Shown: positions 9,113 through 18,341, counted from the first letter of the stretch. The stretch is DNA of 45,226 nt from Sulfurovum sp. (GCA_027071315.1 JALSUP010000018.1:1-45226), one strand, 5' to 3'. A program made the numbers and translations. The notes: generated from the sequence alone by a model not told the origin.

Positions 9113-9640
9113 ATGGGTGACTTCTTTGGTACCTATGGGCATCTGCTCGTCTTTTTACATGTCATCTCTGCCTTTATCTGGGTAGGGGGGATGATCGCTA
9201 TGCGTGTGGCCGTACACCCTGTCATCAGCAGGGGCGGCGTCACAGAAAATGAAATGTTACAGTCTGATGTGATGTCCAAAATGCTGGAGCCTATTCAGAG
9301 ACTGGGGATCACCCTGCAGACGACAGGCAGACTTTTTAACCTGGTCATGCCTTTTATTGTTTTACTCTTTGTCACAGGGTTGACCATGGCCATCGCAACA
9401 GGCGGTCACCATACTGATTTAAAATCACTTTTCCTTTCCAAAGAGATCATCTGGACGATCATGGCGGTCAATTACACGTATATGTATGTGCAGCGTCACA
9501 AAGCATGGAAGTTCTTTAGAAAAGGCAAGCTTAAAGAGGCAAAAGCACAATTGACATGGATACCTAATGTATTGCTGCCTCTGAATATTGTTTTAGGTAT
9601 TGTGGCACTCTGGTTAGGTGTAAGCCTTAGAGGTCTCTAA
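9113..9640 (+). CDS. CopD-like four-helix integral membrane protein
   Basis: The 175-residue protein has four hydrophobic segments. The first contains LHVISAFIWVGGM, a pattern shared with CopD/YebZ-type copper-resistance and related heme- or copper-binding membrane proteins; conserved histidines lie near membrane faces. The role is uncertain: copper handling, or a small membrane cytochrome-like protein. The chosen ATG has AGAGGG upstream in the end of alaS; an in-frame GTG at 9101 would overlap alaS. The stop overlaps the maf start by one base (TAATG), so translation of the two is probably coupled. Confidence 0.7.
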   Translation: MGDFFGTYGHLLVFLHVISAFIWVGGMIAMRVAVHPVISRGGVTENEMLQSDVMSKMLEPIQRLGITLQTTGRLFNLVMPFIVLLFVTGLTMAIATGGHHTDLKSLFLSKEIIWTIMAVNYTYMYVQRHKAWKFFRKGKLKEAKAQLTWIPNVLLPLNIVLGIVALWLGVSLRGL

Positions 9641-10185
9641 TGATCTGTTTGTGTTCCTCTTCTGAAAGTCGTGCTTTACTGTTGAAGAGGTTTGGCATTG
9701 ACTTTGTACAAAAGTCACCCGATTATGATGAAGAGCAGATCACTACAACCGTAGCAAAAGACTTCGTCTACACGGCAAGCAAAGGCAAGATGGAAGCAGC
9801 AGTCAGGGAGTTCGGACTTGAGCTTCCTCTGCTCTGTGCCGACTCTGTCATTATGGCAGCAGACGGAAGCATTTTGCGTAAAGCCAAAAACATTGAAGAT
9901 GCCCGACGCATTTTAAAAATTCAAAGCGGCTCTAGCATTTCCATCGTCTCCTCTTTACACTTTAAAACCAAAGCGTTACTCCTGGTAGATACTTCTGCCA
10001 CCCATTACCACTTTGCCGATTTTGAAGAAGAAGACCTTGAAGCCTACCTTGCATCCGGACTCTGGAAAGGGAAAGCAGGGGCCTGCATGGTCGAAGGATT
10101 TTGTAAAAAGTACATCAAGTCTGTAGAGGGTTTTGAGAGTACAGCTATGGGTTTGCAGGTTGAGGTACTTTTACCTTGGTTATAA
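9640..10185 (+). CDS. maf: Maf-family nucleoside triphosphate pyrophosphatase
   Basis: Maf proteins hydrolyse non-canonical or modified nucleoside triphosphates, and some affect septum formation. The 181-residue protein has the family opening with SSESR (usually SxSPRR) at 7-11, the central ADSVI (usually ADTxV), and a C-terminal GFESTAMGLQ stretch (usually GLP). The first motif is divergent from E. coli but acceptable for Campylobacterota homologues. It is translationally coupled to the upstream membrane gene. Substrate preference cannot be predicted. Confidence 0.85.
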   Translation: MICLCSSSESRALLLKRFGIDFVQKSPDYDEEQITTTVAKDFVYTASKGKMEAAVREFGLELPLLCADSVIMAADGSILRKAKNIEDARRILKIQSGSSISIVSSLHFKTKALLLVDTSATHYHFADFEEEDLEAYLASGLWKGKAGACMVEGFCKKYIKSVEGFESTAMGLQVEVLLPWL

Positions 10186-10196
10186 TTTTTCAAAAG

Positions 10197-10254
10197 GTAC
10201 CCACAAGGGGCACCTCTACGATTGTTTTGTAGGGGCAATGCCTTGTGCTTGCCC
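10197..10254. repeat. Head-to-head pair of REP-like palindromes
   Basis: The left element (10197-10220) ends in CTCTACG, the head on the minus strand. The right element (about 10229-10254) starts TGTAGGGGC with GGGCAA / TTGCCC arms. The two point away from a short AT-rich centre, a BIME-like arrangement in the spacer before the bioF-type gene. Confidence 0.55.
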
Positions 10255-10282
10255 AAATGTATAGATGAGAGGAAGAAAATAG

Positions 10283-11377
10283 ATGTATAAAAGTGAATTA
10301 GAAGCCCTTAAAAAAGCCGGGCGTTTTAGAGAGAGACATGTGTATGATGTGACTTTGGATGATCTTGCGTCCAATGATTACCTGGGACTTTCACGCAATA
10401 AAAAGCAGTTTAAAAAAGCAGTGAAGCTGGTGAATGAGTTTACTGTGCTAAGTTCCAAAGCGAGTATGCTTGTCAACGGCTACCATCCTATACATCGGAT
10501 TTTTGAAAAAGAGATGGCTGAAGTGAACGGTTTTTCTGAAGGACTCGTCGTGGGTTCAGGTTTTCTTGCCAATATGGCACTCATTGAAGCACTGGTACGC
10601 AAAGGCGATATGCTTTTTATGGATGAAGAGTACCACGCCTCGGGAGTAATGGCTTCCAAACTCTTAGGGGAGCGTGTGGTGACCTTTAAGCATAACGATG
10701 TGGCTGACTTGAAAGAAAAAATGGAAGCACACCCCGGAAAGAGACAGATCCTTGCTGTGGAAGGCATCTACTCTATGAGCGGTGACCTCTGTACCAAAGC
10801 CATCTTTGACCTTGCCGAAGAGAGTGAAGCCATCATGATCGTTGATGAAGCACACTCAGCAGGGGTACTGGGAAAAAAACTTTTGGGTATTTTTGAACAC
10901 TACCACATCAGACCGACTGAACGACACATTAAAATGGGTACTTTAGGTAAAGCCTATGGCTCTTACGGTGCGTATATTCTGGCTTCAAAAACGGTGATCT
11001 CTTTTCTGGAGAACAGAGCCAAACCTGTTATCTACTCAACGGCACCTTCTGTGTTCGACACAGCCTTGGCAATGGTCAACTTTGAATACATTCAGGAAAA
11101 TGCCAAAGCACTCAGAAAGAAGATGGCAAAAAGACAGGAAGTGGTGAAAAATATGCTTGACAGAGAGATAGAAAGCCTCATTTTACCCATAGAGATGAAG
11201 AGTAATGACTTTGCCATGTTCATGCAAAAAGGATTGATGGAACAGGGCTATCATGTGGGTGCCATTCGTCAGCCTACGGTTGAAAAACCCATACTCCGTG
11301 TGATCCTCAATTTGTCTGTCTCTACGCAGAAACTTCGCCATGTATTGGCACTCATCAAGCATAACACGGTACAATAA
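10283..11377 (+). CDS. bioF: 8-amino-7-oxononanoate synthase (BioF/Kbl family)
   Basis: This PLP-dependent alpha-oxoamine synthase condenses an acyl thioester with an amino acid; for BioF, pimeloyl-ACP with alanine in biotin synthesis. The 364-residue protein has SNDYLGL (30-36), VNGYHPIH (64-71), DEAHSAGVLG (188-197) with the PLP-contacting Asp188 and His191, and the PLP-lysine motif GTLGKAYG with K223. At the sequence level 2-amino-3-ketobutyrate ligase is hard to exclude. BioF is preferred by general resemblance to the Campylobacterota enzyme. GAGAGGAAG precedes the ATG. No other biotin genes are in the window. Confidence 0.75.
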   Translation: MYKSELEALKKAGRFRERHVYDVTLDDLASNDYLGLSRNKKQFKKAVKLVNEFTVLSSKASMLVNGYHPIHRIFEKEMAEVNGFSEGLVVGSGFLANMALIEALVRKGDMLFMDEEYHASGVMASKLLGERVVTFKHNDVADLKEKMEAHPGKRQILAVEGIYSMSGDLCTKAIFDLAEESEAIMIVDEAHSAGVLGKKLLGIFEHYHIRPTERHIKMGTLGKAYGSYGAYILASKTVISFLENRAKPVIYSTAPSVFDTALAMVNFEYIQENAKALRKKMAKRQEVVKNMLDREIESLILPIEMKSNDFAMFMQKGLMEQGYHVGAIRQPTVEKPILRVILNLSVSTQKLRHVLALIKHNTVQ

Positions 11378-11415
11378 GTCTAAAAATACAGTCGCAAAAC
11401 TAAAAAAGGGTTTCC

Positions 11416-13557
11416 GTGTTCAACAGTCTCATCAAGGGTTCTATTATTTTGACCCTGCTCTTCATTGTTGCCTTGACCGCAGCGTTCATTTATGCGTATG
11501 AAGAGATCTCCCTTGATGCAGATAAACTCATAAACTACAAACCTGAAACCTCGTCCGTTATTTTAGACCGTAACGGTAATAAACTGGCCTATGTCTATAA
11601 GCGGCAGCACCGGCTTTACGCCACCTATGATGAGATACCCGGCATTCTTGTCGAGGGTCTCGTCGCTATGGAAGATACGCAGTTCTTTGAACATAACGGT
11701 GTGAACCCCGATGCGATCATTCGCGCCCTGGTCAAAGACATTAAGGCAGGAAAATTCGTAGAGGGCGGGTCTACCCTGACGCAGCAGCTCATTAAGAACA
11801 AGATCCTCTCCAATGAAAAGAAATTGGCACGTAAGCTTAAAGAAGCGATACTGGCAATGAAGATCGAGCATGAACTCTCCAAAGAAGACATCATTGAGCG
11901 TTACCTTAACGAGATCTCTTACGGTAATAATTACTTTGGGGTAAAGACAGCGGCAAACGGCTATTTTCATAAAGAGTTGAATGAATTGACCCTGAAAGAG
12001 TCAGCCATGTTGGTCGGTCTGCCGAATGCACCAAGTTACTATAACCCTTTACGCCATTACAAACGTGCACTCAATCGTGCGAACAATGTGCTTTACCGTA
12101 TGAAAAGTATTGGCTGGCTGACGGAGAGTGACTACCTGGCTGCGGTAAAAGAGTCACCGAAAGTCTATAAAACACCACTTGCACAGAATATTGCACCCTA
12201 TATCGTCGATGAAGTCGTGAGACGTTTCAAGGGCAGACTGGGAGATATCCGTACAGGCGGATACAAGATCTATACGACGATCGATATGAAACAGCAGGAG
12301 ATCGCACGTGATGCGGTGAGTTTCGCTTATAAAAAAGCATTGAAGAAATACAAAGAGAGTCCGAAGAAGTCTACTTTGAATGCCGCTTTTGTTGCCGTAG
12401 AAAGCAGTACAGGAGATGTTCTGGCCATGGTAGGCGGTGTGGACTATCATACCTCTGCCTTTAACCGTGCGACACAGGCTGAACGGCAGCCGGGTTCAGC
12501 CTTTAAACCCTTTATTTACCAGACGGCGCTTGATATGGGGTATAACCCTGCCTCACCATTGACTGACCTGGCACGTACCTTCCACTACTACTTAAACGGT
12601 AAACCGAAAGTCTGGGCACCGAAGAATTATGAGCGTGACTTCAAGGGATTCATGCCGCTCAGAGAAGCGCTTGTCCATTCCCGTAACCTGGCGACGATCA
12701 ACCTTGTCTCTGATCTGGGCGTGGCGACTATCCGTAAAAGACTGGCTTTTCTGGATGTACCCCACATCCCAAGAGACATGTCTATTGCCTTGGGTAACCT
12801 TGGTCTCAGTCCTATGAAAATGGCACAGATATTTTCTGTGTTCGCCAACAAAGGACATATGATCGAGCCGAGACTGGTCAGTAAAGTGATCTCCCGAGAG
12901 GGGGCGGTTCTGTATGAAACACGCCCTAAAGAGATCAGTGATTTTACACAGCCTGAACAGGCTTACCTGATGACCGATATTCTCAAAGATGTGATAAAAA
13001 GAGGTACGGGTAGAAATGCACAGGTCAAAGGCATAGAACTTGCCGGTAAAACAGGTACGACCAACAAAAATGTCGATGCCTGGTTCTGTGGCTATTCCCC
13101 GACGATCGAAGCCATTGTCTGGTTTGGACGGGACAACAACAAGCCCATAGGACGGGGTGCAACAGGCGGTGCCATTGCTGCCCCGGCTTTTGCCTATTAC
13201 TACCGGGAACTTCTCAAGGCTTACCCTGAGACCAAACGCTCTTTCGATATTCCCCAAGGAGTGTTCCGAGGTACTTACGAGGGGAAGCCTGAGCTTTATA
13301 CGGAACAGTCTCCTCTGCCGAACAGTAAAAAGAAATCAGATGATCCGACTTTGAATATTATGACCAGTGAGTATGTCGATGACGGCTATGTGATCGATGA
13401 TTCTGAAGATATCAGACCTGAAGAAGACATTGGTATGGCAGAAACGGTCAATATTGACGATGATCCTGATGAAATGATGGATGATGATGACCCGCTTCAC
13501 CCAAGAAAAGTTGCCCCTGAAGTCCCTGTCTCCAATGACAGCGGGACAATGTTTTAG
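11416..13557 (+). CDS. pbpA: Bifunctional class A penicillin-binding protein (PBP1A)
   Basis: This enzyme polymerises and cross-links peptidoglycan. The 713-residue protein has a membrane anchor (about 6-28). A glycosyltransferase 51 domain follows with EDTQFFEHNG (E86 catalytic), GGSTLTQQ (117-124) and ERYLNEISYG. The transpeptidase domain carries S361-A-F-K364, S422-R-N424 and K545-T-G-T548. The C-terminal tail from about 650 is very acidic (runs of Asp) and of low complexity. Translation starts at a GTG with AAAGGG five bases upstream. The symbol follows Campylobacter usage; mrcA or ponA are equivalents. Confidence 0.93.
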   Translation: MFNSLIKGSIILTLLFIVALTAAFIYAYEEISLDADKLINYKPETSSVILDRNGNKLAYVYKRQHRLYATYDEIPGILVEGLVAMEDTQFFEHNGVNPDAIIRALVKDIKAGKFVEGGSTLTQQLIKNKILSNEKKLARKLKEAILAMKIEHELSKEDIIERYLNEISYGNNYFGVKTAANGYFHKELNELTLKESAMLVGLPNAPSYYNPLRHYKRALNRANNVLYRMKSIGWLTESDYLAAVKESPKVYKTPLAQNIAPYIVDEVVRRFKGRLGDIRTGGYKIYTTIDMKQQEIARDAVSFAYKKALKKYKESPKKSTLNAAFVAVESSTGDVLAMVGGVDYHTSAFNRATQAERQPGSAFKPFIYQTALDMGYNPASPLTDLARTFHYYLNGKPKVWAPKNYERDFKGFMPLREALVHSRNLATINLVSDLGVATIRKRLAFLDVPHIPRDMSIALGNLGLSPMKMAQIFSVFANKGHMIEPRLVSKVISREGAVLYETRPKEISDFTQPEQAYLMTDILKDVIKRGTGRNAQVKGIELAGKTGTTNKNVDAWFCGYSPTIEAIVWFGRDNNKPIGRGATGGAIAAPAFAYYYRELLKAYPETKRSFDIPQGVFRGTYEGKPELYTEQSPLPNSKKKSDDPTLNIMTSEYVDDGYVIDDSEDIRPEEDIGMAETVNIDDDPDEMMDDDDPLHPRKVAPEVPVSNDSGTMF

Positions 13558-13586
13558 TCAACTATTTAAGTCCATAAAGGAACCCT

Positions 13587-14894
13587 ATGCACAGTTTTGC
13601 ACCCGAGATCATGCTCATTACCATTTTGAGTCTGGTGGTTTTTTCAGATGCCCTTGCCAATAAGATGAAAATACCTTCTGTATTTCTGCTTCTGATAGGT
13701 TCCTACCTCATTTACACCTATGTGAAAGTGGCAGTTCCCATCAATATGGCGGAACATTTTGACACTATCATTCTCTTTTGTATCCCGCTTATTTTTATGG
13801 GTGACGCATTGCATTTGCATTGGTCCGATATCAAAAAACATGCCTGGAGTATTTTTTACCTGGCTGTGGTTGCTGTGGCACTCTCCATCACTGCAGGTGC
13901 AAGTCTGTATCATTTTAATGTGTTTGAAGGTTTGACACTGGGTGCCTACGTCTCTCTTTTTGCCATCAACATGGCAACCGATGCGGTTTCTGTCCAGTCT
14001 GTACTTTCACGCTTTGAAGGTATCAGTCATGACATTAAAGTACTCATAGAGGGAGAGTCATTAGGTAATGATGCGACAGCAGTCATTGCTTTTTTCTTCA
14101 TTGGTCTGCCCTGGATGCTCTCCGGAGAGATCGATGCCACAAAGGCAGCTCTGGATGCACTTAGGGTCTTTGCTGTCAGCATCGGTATGGGGCTTGTGAT
14201 AGGGTATGTATTCTACATGATTATGAAGCTTTTTTCTGACAAACGCGGGGAACTGTTCACTTTTATCATTGAAGGGTATCTGGCGTATGTATTGGCAGAA
14301 GAGTTACATGTCTCCGGCATCTTGACCCTGATCGTTGCCATCATCGCAACCAAAGCCTGGGTCGATATGGATATTGAAGCTTCCTGCAGTACAGAAAAAC
14401 CGGTCAGTAAAAGTTTTTTAAGTAAAATGCGTCTGCAAAATATTTGTGCGACCACCAATGAAAGACTGGAATACATTTATGAAATGGCAAAAGAGTTCGG
14501 GTATATTGCAGCGGTCATGATATTTTTTGTGTTGGCTGAAATGGTTGACTTTGAAAAACTCTGGCTGTACAAAAATGAGATTCTCATCATGTTTTTGCTG
14601 ACCACACTCATACGTGCACTCTCCATGGCAAAATTCGCCTTCTTTGGAAAAACCATCGATTCCATTAAGCCTGTCGGTTCGGAGGGATGGTTCATCCTGA
14701 CCTTCTCTGGTATGAAAGGGGCGCTCTCAATCATCTTAGTGCATATGATCCCTGCATCATACGAGTATAAAGCGCTCTTCGAAGCCGTGACCATCGGTGT
14801 CGTCGTTCTCTCCATCTTTGTGTACGGAACGGTGTTATGGACCTATTTTACTTTCTTTAAAAAAGAGGAAGAGAAGAAGCTGTTCACGCATTGA
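13587..14894 (+). CDS. CPA1-type cation/proton antiporter
   Basis: The 435-residue protein has about 12 membrane segments and the arrangement of sodium/hydrogen exchangers. INMATDAVSV (an aspartate in an unwound helix) and EGESLGNDATAV contain the acidic pair expected at the ion-binding site, and GMKGALS near the C-terminus is also typical. It would exchange Na+ or K+ for protons across the inner membrane for pH and salt balance. TAAAGGA precedes the ATG. It lies 29 bases after pbp1A and may share its transcript. Confidence 0.85.
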   Translation: MHSFAPEIMLITILSLVVFSDALANKMKIPSVFLLLIGSYLIYTYVKVAVPINMAEHFDTIILFCIPLIFMGDALHLHWSDIKKHAWSIFYLAVVAVALSITAGASLYHFNVFEGLTLGAYVSLFAINMATDAVSVQSVLSRFEGISHDIKVLIEGESLGNDATAVIAFFFIGLPWMLSGEIDATKAALDALRVFAVSIGMGLVIGYVFYMIMKLFSDKRGELFTFIIEGYLAYVLAEELHVSGILTLIVAIIATKAWVDMDIEASCSTEKPVSKSFLSKMRLQNICATTNERLEYIYEMAKEFGYIAAVMIFFVLAEMVDFEKLWLYKNEILIMFLLTTLIRALSMAKFAFFGKTIDSIKPVGSEGWFILTFSGMKGALSIILVHMIPASYEYKALFEAVTIGVVVLSIFVYGTVLWTYFTFFKKEEEKKLFTH

Positions 14895-15079
14895 TATTTT
14901 GGATCTTGAAGATGAGATGACCTGCTATTGTATTTTTGCTCAGAGACTGATATAGGCCGGGCTTATTCCTGCTTTCTTTTGCCTTTCATTGGTATTTCAG
15001 AAAATTATAACTTATAAAAAAGTATCATTAAGAGATGGGTTTATGAAACAAGCCCTACTATCGCAATAAAAGGAGTGTT

Positions 15080-16255
15080 ATGAATGATTTAATGAAAATG
15101 TCTATTGGGTTGAGTCTCGGAGTGGTGTTGGCTTTTCCGACAGCGAATGCAGATACTGTCCAAGGTAATGTCAGTATACATGTCGAGAAGTCCACATCTG
15201 AGAATAAAATTGATTTTAAAAATGCAAAGCCGATGGGGTTGCCTGCGGTAAACAGAAATACCCGCATTTCAGCATTGGAAACGGATGCAGCGCCGATTTT
15301 AAGTGTGTCGGGTTCAGGTTACAGTCCGGGAGCGGCAGGTCCGGCAAAAATATCACGTAGACTTGCTACGCATGTGCCTGTGTCAAAAGCCAATACGTCA
15401 ATTGAGAGTGAAATAACACCTCAGGAGTATGGAACATTAAATCATCCGTTTTCCACATCAAGAGTAGATATGTATGGTCTTCCCGTATCCAGAATATATC
15501 CTTATCGTGCTGCCGGAAAGCTTTTTTTCAGAGACGGTATTTATACCTACGTATGTTCCGCTTCTCTGATCAAGCCCGGTGTTGTGGTAACGGCGGCCCA
15601 CTGTGTATCTGAATATGGAGGCAACCGTTACTATTCGGACTTTAAATTTGTACCGGCATACAAAGACGGGAGTGCTCCTTATGGAGAATGGAGTGCGACC
15701 CACGCTTTGGCACCAACAGGTTACCTGACCGGTTCTGATGGATGTAATGTGGTCTGTCCCAATGATGTTGCCGTCCTGATTCTGGAGCCAAAGGTCGATG
15801 AGAGTACAAGTAACCCATTTTATGCAGGAGATCTGACAGGATATCTTGGGTATGCCTGGGGTGGATACAGTTTTAGTGATTTTGGAGGCTATACTGTCGC
15901 TCAATTAACACAGTTGGGATATCCTGTATCACATGACAGTGGTTTAAAAATGCAGCGTACTGAATCGATCGGGTATGTTGCGTCATCAGCGAATGCGTAT
16001 AATACGACTATTGGATCAAGACAAACAGGTGGAAGCAGCGGAGGACCATGGGTAGTCAATATCGGACAGGTCGCTTCACTGAGCGGTGCCTCCGTAGGAA
16101 GTGATGCCAACTCCAATGTGGTTGTCGGTGTTACGAGCTGGGGATATACCCTGGACAGTTTGAAAGAGCAGGGTGCCAGCCCTTTTACCAGTGACAATAT
16201 CGGTGCACTGGTTGATACAGCATGTACTCTTAATCCGGATGCCTGCGTGCAATAA
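15080..16255 (+). CDS. Secreted trypsin-like serine protease (S1 family)
   Basis: The 391-residue protein has a signal peptide (about 1-24, ending TANA), a low-complexity region of about 100 residues and a chymotrypsin-fold domain. The catalytic triad is visible: His174 in TAAHC, Asp229 in NDVAV and Ser320 in GGSSGGPW. Cysteines at 159/175, 222/226 and near the C-terminus suggest three disulfides, Cys159-Cys175 being the classical histidine-loop pair. It is probably exported to the periplasm or outside; the substrate is unknown. AAAAGGAGTG precedes the ATG. The 185-base spacer upstream holds no other gene I can support. A hairpin follows. Confidence 0.87.
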   Translation: MNDLMKMSIGLSLGVVLAFPTANADTVQGNVSIHVEKSTSENKIDFKNAKPMGLPAVNRNTRISALETDAAPILSVSGSGYSPGAAGPAKISRRLATHVPVSKANTSIESEITPQEYGTLNHPFSTSRVDMYGLPVSRIYPYRAAGKLFFRDGIYTYVCSASLIKPGVVVTAAHCVSEYGGNRYYSDFKFVPAYKDGSAPYGEWSATHALAPTGYLTGSDGCNVVCPNDVAVLILEPKVDESTSNPFYAGDLTGYLGYAWGGYSFSDFGGYTVAQLTQLGYPVSHDSGLKMQRTESIGYVASSANAYNTTIGSRQTGGSSGGPWVVNIGQVASLSGASVGSDANSNVVVGVTSWGYTLDSLKEQGASPFTSDNIGALVDTACTLNPDACVQ

Positions 16256-16261
16256 GGTGTA

Positions 16262-16288
16262 CAAACACTATCATGATGATAGTGTTTG
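16262..16288 (+). terminator. Hairpin downstream of the S1 protease gene
   Basis: CAAACACTATCA and TGATAGTGTTTG form a perfect 12-bp stem with a TGA loop just after the stop codon. The following bases are AT-rich but lack a continuous U run. It also lies between convergent genes, so it may serve both. Confidence 0.6.
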
Positions 16289-16306
16289 ATATTTGAATTT
16301 CATCTT

Positions 16307-16353
16307 GACGGCGGATGCACCCTAAGGGCATTCCCGGTGGGCAATCCACGCTA
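16307..16353 (-). repeat. REP-like element abutting the lipoprotein gene end
   Basis: On the minus strand the head TGTAGCG is followed by GTGG...CCAC and further imperfect arms. The TAG in the head is also the stop codon of the minus-strand lipoprotein gene. Confidence 0.45.
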
Positions 16354-16752
16354 CAGATCAGCCCCTACAACACAGGCTTTTTCACCCTCTAAAACACCAA
16401 TGTCTGCAATGGTTTCATGGTTTGCATCATCCAGCCAGTCTGCTAAATACTCTTCTGTACATTCTACATTCAGATTACCGGGTATACCGGCAGTTTTTCC
16501 ATAAGTGGCACAGGTCACACCCATTTCTGTGACCAGTGTTTCCGCATTGACTAGATTGTCAGCATCTACAAGACCATTTTTGATGAGCACACATCCGCTA
16601 AGAGAAACATCGTTGATGATGATGACTTTTTCTTTTGCAGAAATATCCTCTGCTGAAACACCGGCACTTGCAATGTTATTGATCGCATCATCAATAGCAC
16701 TACAGCCAAGAAACAGAAATGCACTGAGAGAAAATAGAATTGTTTTTGTCAT
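16351..16752 (-). CDS. Small lipoprotein, function unknown
   Basis: I do not recognise a family. The 133-residue protein has a lipoprotein signal (LFLGC, Cys17). The mature acidic part has four further cysteines. The middle reads VIIINDVSLSGCVL and the end VLEGEKACVVGADL. A longer in-frame extension upstream would overlap glnA; I chose the ATG at 16752 because AAAGGA precedes it and the lipoprotein signal starts there. It is separated from glnA by the glnA terminator, so it likely has its own promoter. Its stop codon lies in a REP-like element. Confidence 0.65.
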   Translation of the reverse strand: MTKTILFSLSAFLFLGCSAIDDAINNIASAGVSAEDISAKEKVIIINDVSLSGCVLIKNGLVDADNLVNAETLVTEMGVTCATYGKTAGIPGNLNVECTEEYLADWLDDANHETIADIGVLEGEKACVVGADL

Positions 16753-16825
16753 TGTTTTATCCTTTGTTGCAAAGATTATATCAAGTGGAAAAGAGAAAAA
16801 ACTTAATTGTGAATGTGAAAAAGAA

Positions 16826-16866
16826 AAAAAAAGGGGGAAAAGAGACTCCCGAACCGAAGTTCGGGA
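16826..16866 (-). terminator. glnA: Rho-independent terminator of glnA
   Basis: On the minus strand the 8-bp stem TCCCGAAC / GTTCGGGA with a TTCG loop is followed by a strongly T-rich tract (TCTCTTTTCCCCCTTTTT). It sits seven bases past the glnA stop, a classical intrinsic terminator. Confidence 0.85.
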
Positions 16867-16873
16867 AGAGGGG

Positions 16874-18307
16874 TTAGCAAGAGTAAGTTGCGATGAACTC
16901 AAATGCTGTTGGTCTACCTTCAACCGGGTAAACGTGTCTGTCGAACATGTATGTGGAATATTCCATAACATAGTCGCTGTCCATGATAGGTGCAAGGAAT
17001 GCATGGTCTTTTTCAAGTCCTTCAAGAGAGTCTCTGAATGTACTTGGAAGTTCAGGAATACCACGCTCAGCAAGCTCTTTTCTTGAAATTTCAAAGAGGT
17101 CTTCGTTGACTGGACCAACAAGCTCATATCCGCCTTTTTCAATACCGTCAAGACCAGCCATCATCAATACAGAGAATGCAAGGTAAGGACAGGCAGTTGA
17201 GTCTGGGAATCTTGTTTCAATTCTAGTTGCCGGAGCACCTGCACCATAAGGAATACGACATGCAGCAGAACGGTTCTGGCTGGAGTAAGTAAGGATTCTT
17301 GGCGCTTCAAAACCTGGAAGCAGTCTCTTGTAAGAGTTTGTACTTGGGTTTGTAAATGCTGCAACCGCTTCTTTGTGTGCAAAGATACCTGAAAGGTAGT
17401 CAAGTGCAGTTTTAGAAAGGTTCGCGTATGCTCCCTCTTCGTAGAAAAGGTTTGTTCCGTCTTTCCAGAGTGACTGGTGTACGTGCATACCGTTTCCGTT
17501 ATCGTTATAGATAGGCTTTGGCATGAATGTTGCTGTTTTACCGTTAAGGTGTGCAACCATTTTTACAACATACTTGTACTTCTGTACGTTATCTGCTGCC
17601 GTAATGATGTCAGAGTAAACAATACCGATCTCGTGCTGCCCTTGAGCAACTTCGTGGTGACCAAGTACCACTTCAAGACCTACTTCTTCAAGAAGCAACA
17701 TCATTTCAGCTCTCAAGTCTACCGCAGGATCTGTTGGCATTACAGGGAAGTAACCACCTTTAACTCTAGGTCTGTGACCCATGTTTCCGATATCTTCATA
17801 GACTTTGTCATCAGCCCAGTGCCCTTCATCAGTCTCTACTTTGAATGACTGGTGGTTGTCTTTGTCTGTGATCTGAACGTCATCAAAGATGAAGAATTCA
17901 TTTTCAGGACCAAAGTAAGCAGCATCTGCAATACCTTTTTCATCCAATGTTCTAAGTGCTTTTTTAGCGATCGATCTTGGACATTTTGCATAGAACTCAT
18001 TTTTGTAAATGTCATAAACATCACAAATAATGATCACAGTGCTGTCTGCTGTGAACGGGTCAAGGAATGCTGTTGGGACATCCGGTCTAAGAAGCATATC
18101 TGATTCATTGATCGGCTGCCAGTTCTCGATTGAAGAACCGTCAAAAGGGATACCTGCTTCAAGCATCTTGTCATCTACAGCGTGTGCTCTATATGAAATA
18201 TGGTGCCAAGCCCCTTTAATATCTGTAAATCTAAAGTCAATGAATTCTACTTCATTCTCTTCACAAAACTTGTTGAACTCTGCAATGTTGTTAACGAATT
18301 TACCCAT
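16874..18307 (-). CDS. glnA: Glutamine synthetase type I
   Basis: GlnA makes glutamine from glutamate, ammonia and ATP and is the entry point for nitrogen. The 477-residue protein has FDGSSI (55-60), the metal-binding GPENEFF (133-139), GHHEVAQGQHEI (216-227), NGNGMHVHQS (270-279) and the Arg/active-site region RIPYGAGAPATRIE. At the place of the adenylylation tyrosine (NLYDLP in E. coli) it has EDLFEIS with F405. Covalent GlnE-type control is therefore not expected, as known for H. pylori GlnA. TTTAGGAG lies eight bases before the ATG. It has a strong -10 and a terminator of its own. Confidence 0.97.
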   Translation of the reverse strand: MGKFVNNIAEFNKFCEENEVEFIDFRFTDIKGAWHHISYRAHAVDDKMLEAGIPFDGSSIENWQPINESDMLLRPDVPTAFLDPFTADSTVIIICDVYDIYKNEFYAKCPRSIAKKALRTLDEKGIADAAYFGPENEFFIFDDVQITDKDNHQSFKVETDEGHWADDKVYEDIGNMGHRPRVKGGYFPVMPTDPAVDLRAEMMLLLEEVGLEVVLGHHEVAQGQHEIGIVYSDIITAADNVQKYKYVVKMVAHLNGKTATFMPKPIYNDNGNGMHVHQSLWKDGTNLFYEEGAYANLSKTALDYLSGIFAHKEAVAAFTNPSTNSYKRLLPGFEAPRILTYSSQNRSAACRIPYGAGAPATRIETRFPDSTACPYLAFSVLMMAGLDGIEKGGYELVGPVNEDLFEISRKELAERGIPELPSTFRDSLEGLEKDHAFLAPIMDSDYVMEYSTYMFDRHVYPVEGRPTAFEFIATYSC

Positions 18308-18341
18308 GTGTCACACTCCTAAATTAATTTTTATAGTGAAT

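Noticed and set aside
12592-13257. 221-codon minus-strand ORF inside pbp1A
   Set aside because: Overlaps the transpeptidase domain with all catalytic motifs intact on the plus strand.
14895-15079. Spacer before the S1 protease, with a short ATG frame at about 15,042
   Set aside because: Only eight codons long and without a ribosome-binding site; an imperfect GGGTTT/AAGCCC dyad there is too weak to call.
16505-17086. 193-codon plus-strand ORF across the lipoprotein and glnA ends
   Set aside because: It spans the glnA terminator and lies antisense to two supported genes.
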